Assembly: GCA_031271345.1 (NCBI GenBank)
Contig: JAISVX010000001.1
Span: 124,001-188,000 of the forward strand
Length of the DNA stretch: 64,000 nucleotides
Origin: Lactobacillaceae bacterium
GTDB taxonomy: Bacteria; Pseudomonadota; Alphaproteobacteria; RF32; CAG-239
Direction of reading: 5' to 3'
In this document: positions 63,121 to 64,000 of the stretch, piece by piece
How positions within the stretch are numbered: position 1 is the stretch's first letter
How the letters are laid out: each line of letters starts with the position of its first letter
Translations under genes and position numbers: made by a program
The notes under the pieces: model-generated
Database searches by the model: none
The model's input: the letters and a program-made list of their open reading frames with translations, nothing else
What the model was told of the DNA's origin: nothing

Positions 63121-63157
63121 AAGAAAGAATCCTTATCTTTGGAAAGATAAGGATTCA
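63121..63157 (-). terminator. Perfect hairpin terminator after the 63187 gene
   Basis: GAATCCTTATCTTT pairs perfectly with AAAGATAAGGATTC over 14 base pairs with a two-base loop. On the reverse strand it is followed by a T-rich tail (TTTCTTTTTT). Confidence 0.88.
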
Positions 63158-63186
63158 ATCTGCTGCTCAGTATGCCGAGAAAAACA

Positions 63187-63825
63187 TTAAATATTAAAAA
63201 TATCTCCGCATATACTGTCTACCACCGACGAAACAGTGTCGTCTTCATTAACGCTGAAGTCAAAAGGAAGGTTTAGAGTTTCGCATAAATAGTTTCGCAC
63301 ATAAATAAGGTCGATGGTGCTTACTAATTCGGCAAAAGTCTTGTCCTCGTTGTCTTCCGTTATAACAACGCGACCTTCGGCGAGCAGAGCTTCGTGTACA
63401 AGGTCCTCCACATAGTTGTAAAGGTCTTCTTCGGAAAGACAGAAAAAGTAGAAAGCCCTTATTGCCAATAAAAATCTTTCCATTTCTTTTTCCGATGCCA
63501 AAGTGTTATCAATAAAATAACACCCGAGGATCATCCTGATTAAGACGGCATAATCCACTGTAGATTTTGTTCCGACATCAGCTCTCGCAATTTGCAAAGC
63601 CTTCCTGAACTCCGCCGCTTTCTTGTCCCGGTCGCCAGATTCCATTAAAATGGTCTCAAACGAGCAGGCATTGTAAGCGGGTTTTTTCAAGTGTGCTGCA
63701 ATCACGCTCAACTCTTTTCTGCCAAAAGTCTTCCCACCGAGAAGATTTTGAATCTCAGGCATAAGTTTACGTTTCATACTGGTTTTTTTATTTAGTTTGT
63801 ATTTAGGGTTAGAATAACTGTTCAT
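63187..63825 (-). CDS. Protein of unknown function, paralogue of the 62360 gene
   Basis: The protein has 212 residues, helical, starting at ATG 63825 or possibly 63777 (Met17). The middle block YFIDNTLASEKEMERFLLAIRAFYFFCLSEEDLY matches its neighbour. It has its own promoter and a perfect terminator, so it is a separate unit inserted between mnmE and the 62360 gene. No known domain. Confidence 0.6.
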   Translation of the reverse strand: MNSYSNPKYKLNKKTSMKRKLMPEIQNLLGGKTFGRKELSVIAAHLKKPAYNACSFETILMESGDRDKKAAEFRKALQIARADVGTKSTVDYAVLIRMILGCYFIDNTLASEKEMERFLLAIRAFYFFCLSEEDLYNYVEDLVHEALLAEGRVVITEDNEDKTFAELVSTIDLIYVRNYLCETLNLPFDFSVNEDDTVSSVVDSICGDIFNI

Positions 63826-63842
63826 AATTTCAAAGATAGCTA

Positions 63843-63871
63843 ATTCTTAACCCTATTGACGTTTTTGTCAA
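63843..63871 (-). promoter_or_regulatory. Sigma-70-like promoter of the 63187 gene
   Basis: On the reverse strand TTGACA (63866-63871) and AAGAAT (63843-63848) are 17 bases apart. The -35 box starts immediately after the mnmE stop codon. Confidence 0.6.
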
Positions 63872-64000
63872 CTATTTTCCAATACAAAAATCGCTAAATA
63901 TTTTATCTAAAACATCATCGACTTCTATTCTGCCAGTAATTTTTCCCAAAGCTCTGGCAGCCATTCTTATATCTTCCGCGGATAATTCTATTTGTTTATC
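63872..64000 (-). CDS. mnmE: tRNA modification GTPase MnmE, C-terminal fragment at window edge
   Basis: Only the last 42 codons are present. They read [29 protein letters not shown] and end SDFCIGK, the MnmE C-terminus whose CIGK motif holds the catalytic Cys. The start lies beyond the window. It is in the usual position upstream of mnmG, but three accessory genes lie in between. Confidence 0.92.
   Translation of the reverse strand, partial: DKQIELSAEDIRMAARALGKITGRIEVDDVLDKIFSDFCIGK

Noticed and set aside
63826-63871. Bacteroidota-type promoter (TAnnTTTG) before the 63187 gene
   Set aside because: TATCTTTG is present but the upstream TTG is about 30 bases away, too far; a TTGACA-N17-AAGAAT promoter explains the site better.

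Overview
The window is a chromosomal segment of a low-GC, Gram-negative alphaproteobacterium. This rests on gene content and gene order. Typical alphaproteobacterial neighbourhoods are mutM - small secreted protein - rpsT - dnaA, lolA - xthA - response regulator, gpmI - envC-like - ctpA - divergent polysaccharide deacetylase - rppH, rsmI/yraN with an LpoA-like lipoprotein, ffs - dnaX - ybaB - recR, a short hprK beside tsaE, and mnmE / mnmG / rsmG - parA - parB. Porin, LolA, SRP RNA of the short type, lipoproteins and an IalB-family protein fit a diderm. An uncultured host-associated or gut alphaproteobacterium is plausible, but that is inference. No rRNA, tRNA, IS element, prophage or CRISPR array was seen.

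Layout. 0-13 kb: lapA (partial), ihfB, a large Lon-like AAA+ protease, two TPR membrane proteins flanking a membrane protein with a degenerate EEP (endonuclease/exonuclease/phosphatase) fold, tsaB, a kinase-less PAS protein, a DnaJ-domain protein, a ribbon-helix-helix protein and mutM. 13-19 kb: rpsT, dnaA, dnaN and recF, with a reverse-strand orphan lipoprotein and a strongly folded intergenic element between dnaA and dnaN. 19-24 kb: an unknown gene, a mannose-type EIIA, HPr and an orphan DNA methyltransferase packed as an operon, then two micro-genes with their own terminators, lolA-xthA, a response regulator and a porin. 24-31 kb: gyrB and polA with two small orphan membrane proteins. 31-41.5 kb: a class A PBP and the cell-envelope operon gpmI to rppH, two unknown genes and rlmN. 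41.5-49.8 kb: an IalB-family protein, cca, yraN, rsmI, the LpoA-like lipoprotein, SRP RNA, dnaX, ybaB, recR, hprK and tsaE. 49.8-64 kb, nearly all reverse strand: a nuclease-fold membrane protein, a small FTR-like cysteine protein, parB, parA, rsmG, then accessory genes, mnmG, more accessory genes and the end of mnmE.

The most unusual part is 53.5-63.9 kb. The widespread mnmE-mnmG-rsmG-parAB block is split twice. Between mnmG and rsmG lie a Nudix hydrolase, a divergent MurA-family enzyme, and four translationally coupled genes alternating HD and PHP phosphohydrolase modules (HD, PHP, HD-HD, PHP), followed by an azoreductase-like gene on the other strand. Between mnmE and mnmG lie three orphan genes, two of which look like distant paralogues. 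Two perfect parS sites are embedded in coding sequence, in rsmG and in mnmG, and both encode the same peptide NVSRET. In dnaX, a run of nine A residues after the clamp-loader domain is followed in the -1 frame by an immediate stop, which suggests a gamma-type short product made by slippage or frameshifting.

All calls come from reading the sequence. Distant-homology assignments and all regulatory sites are unverified.
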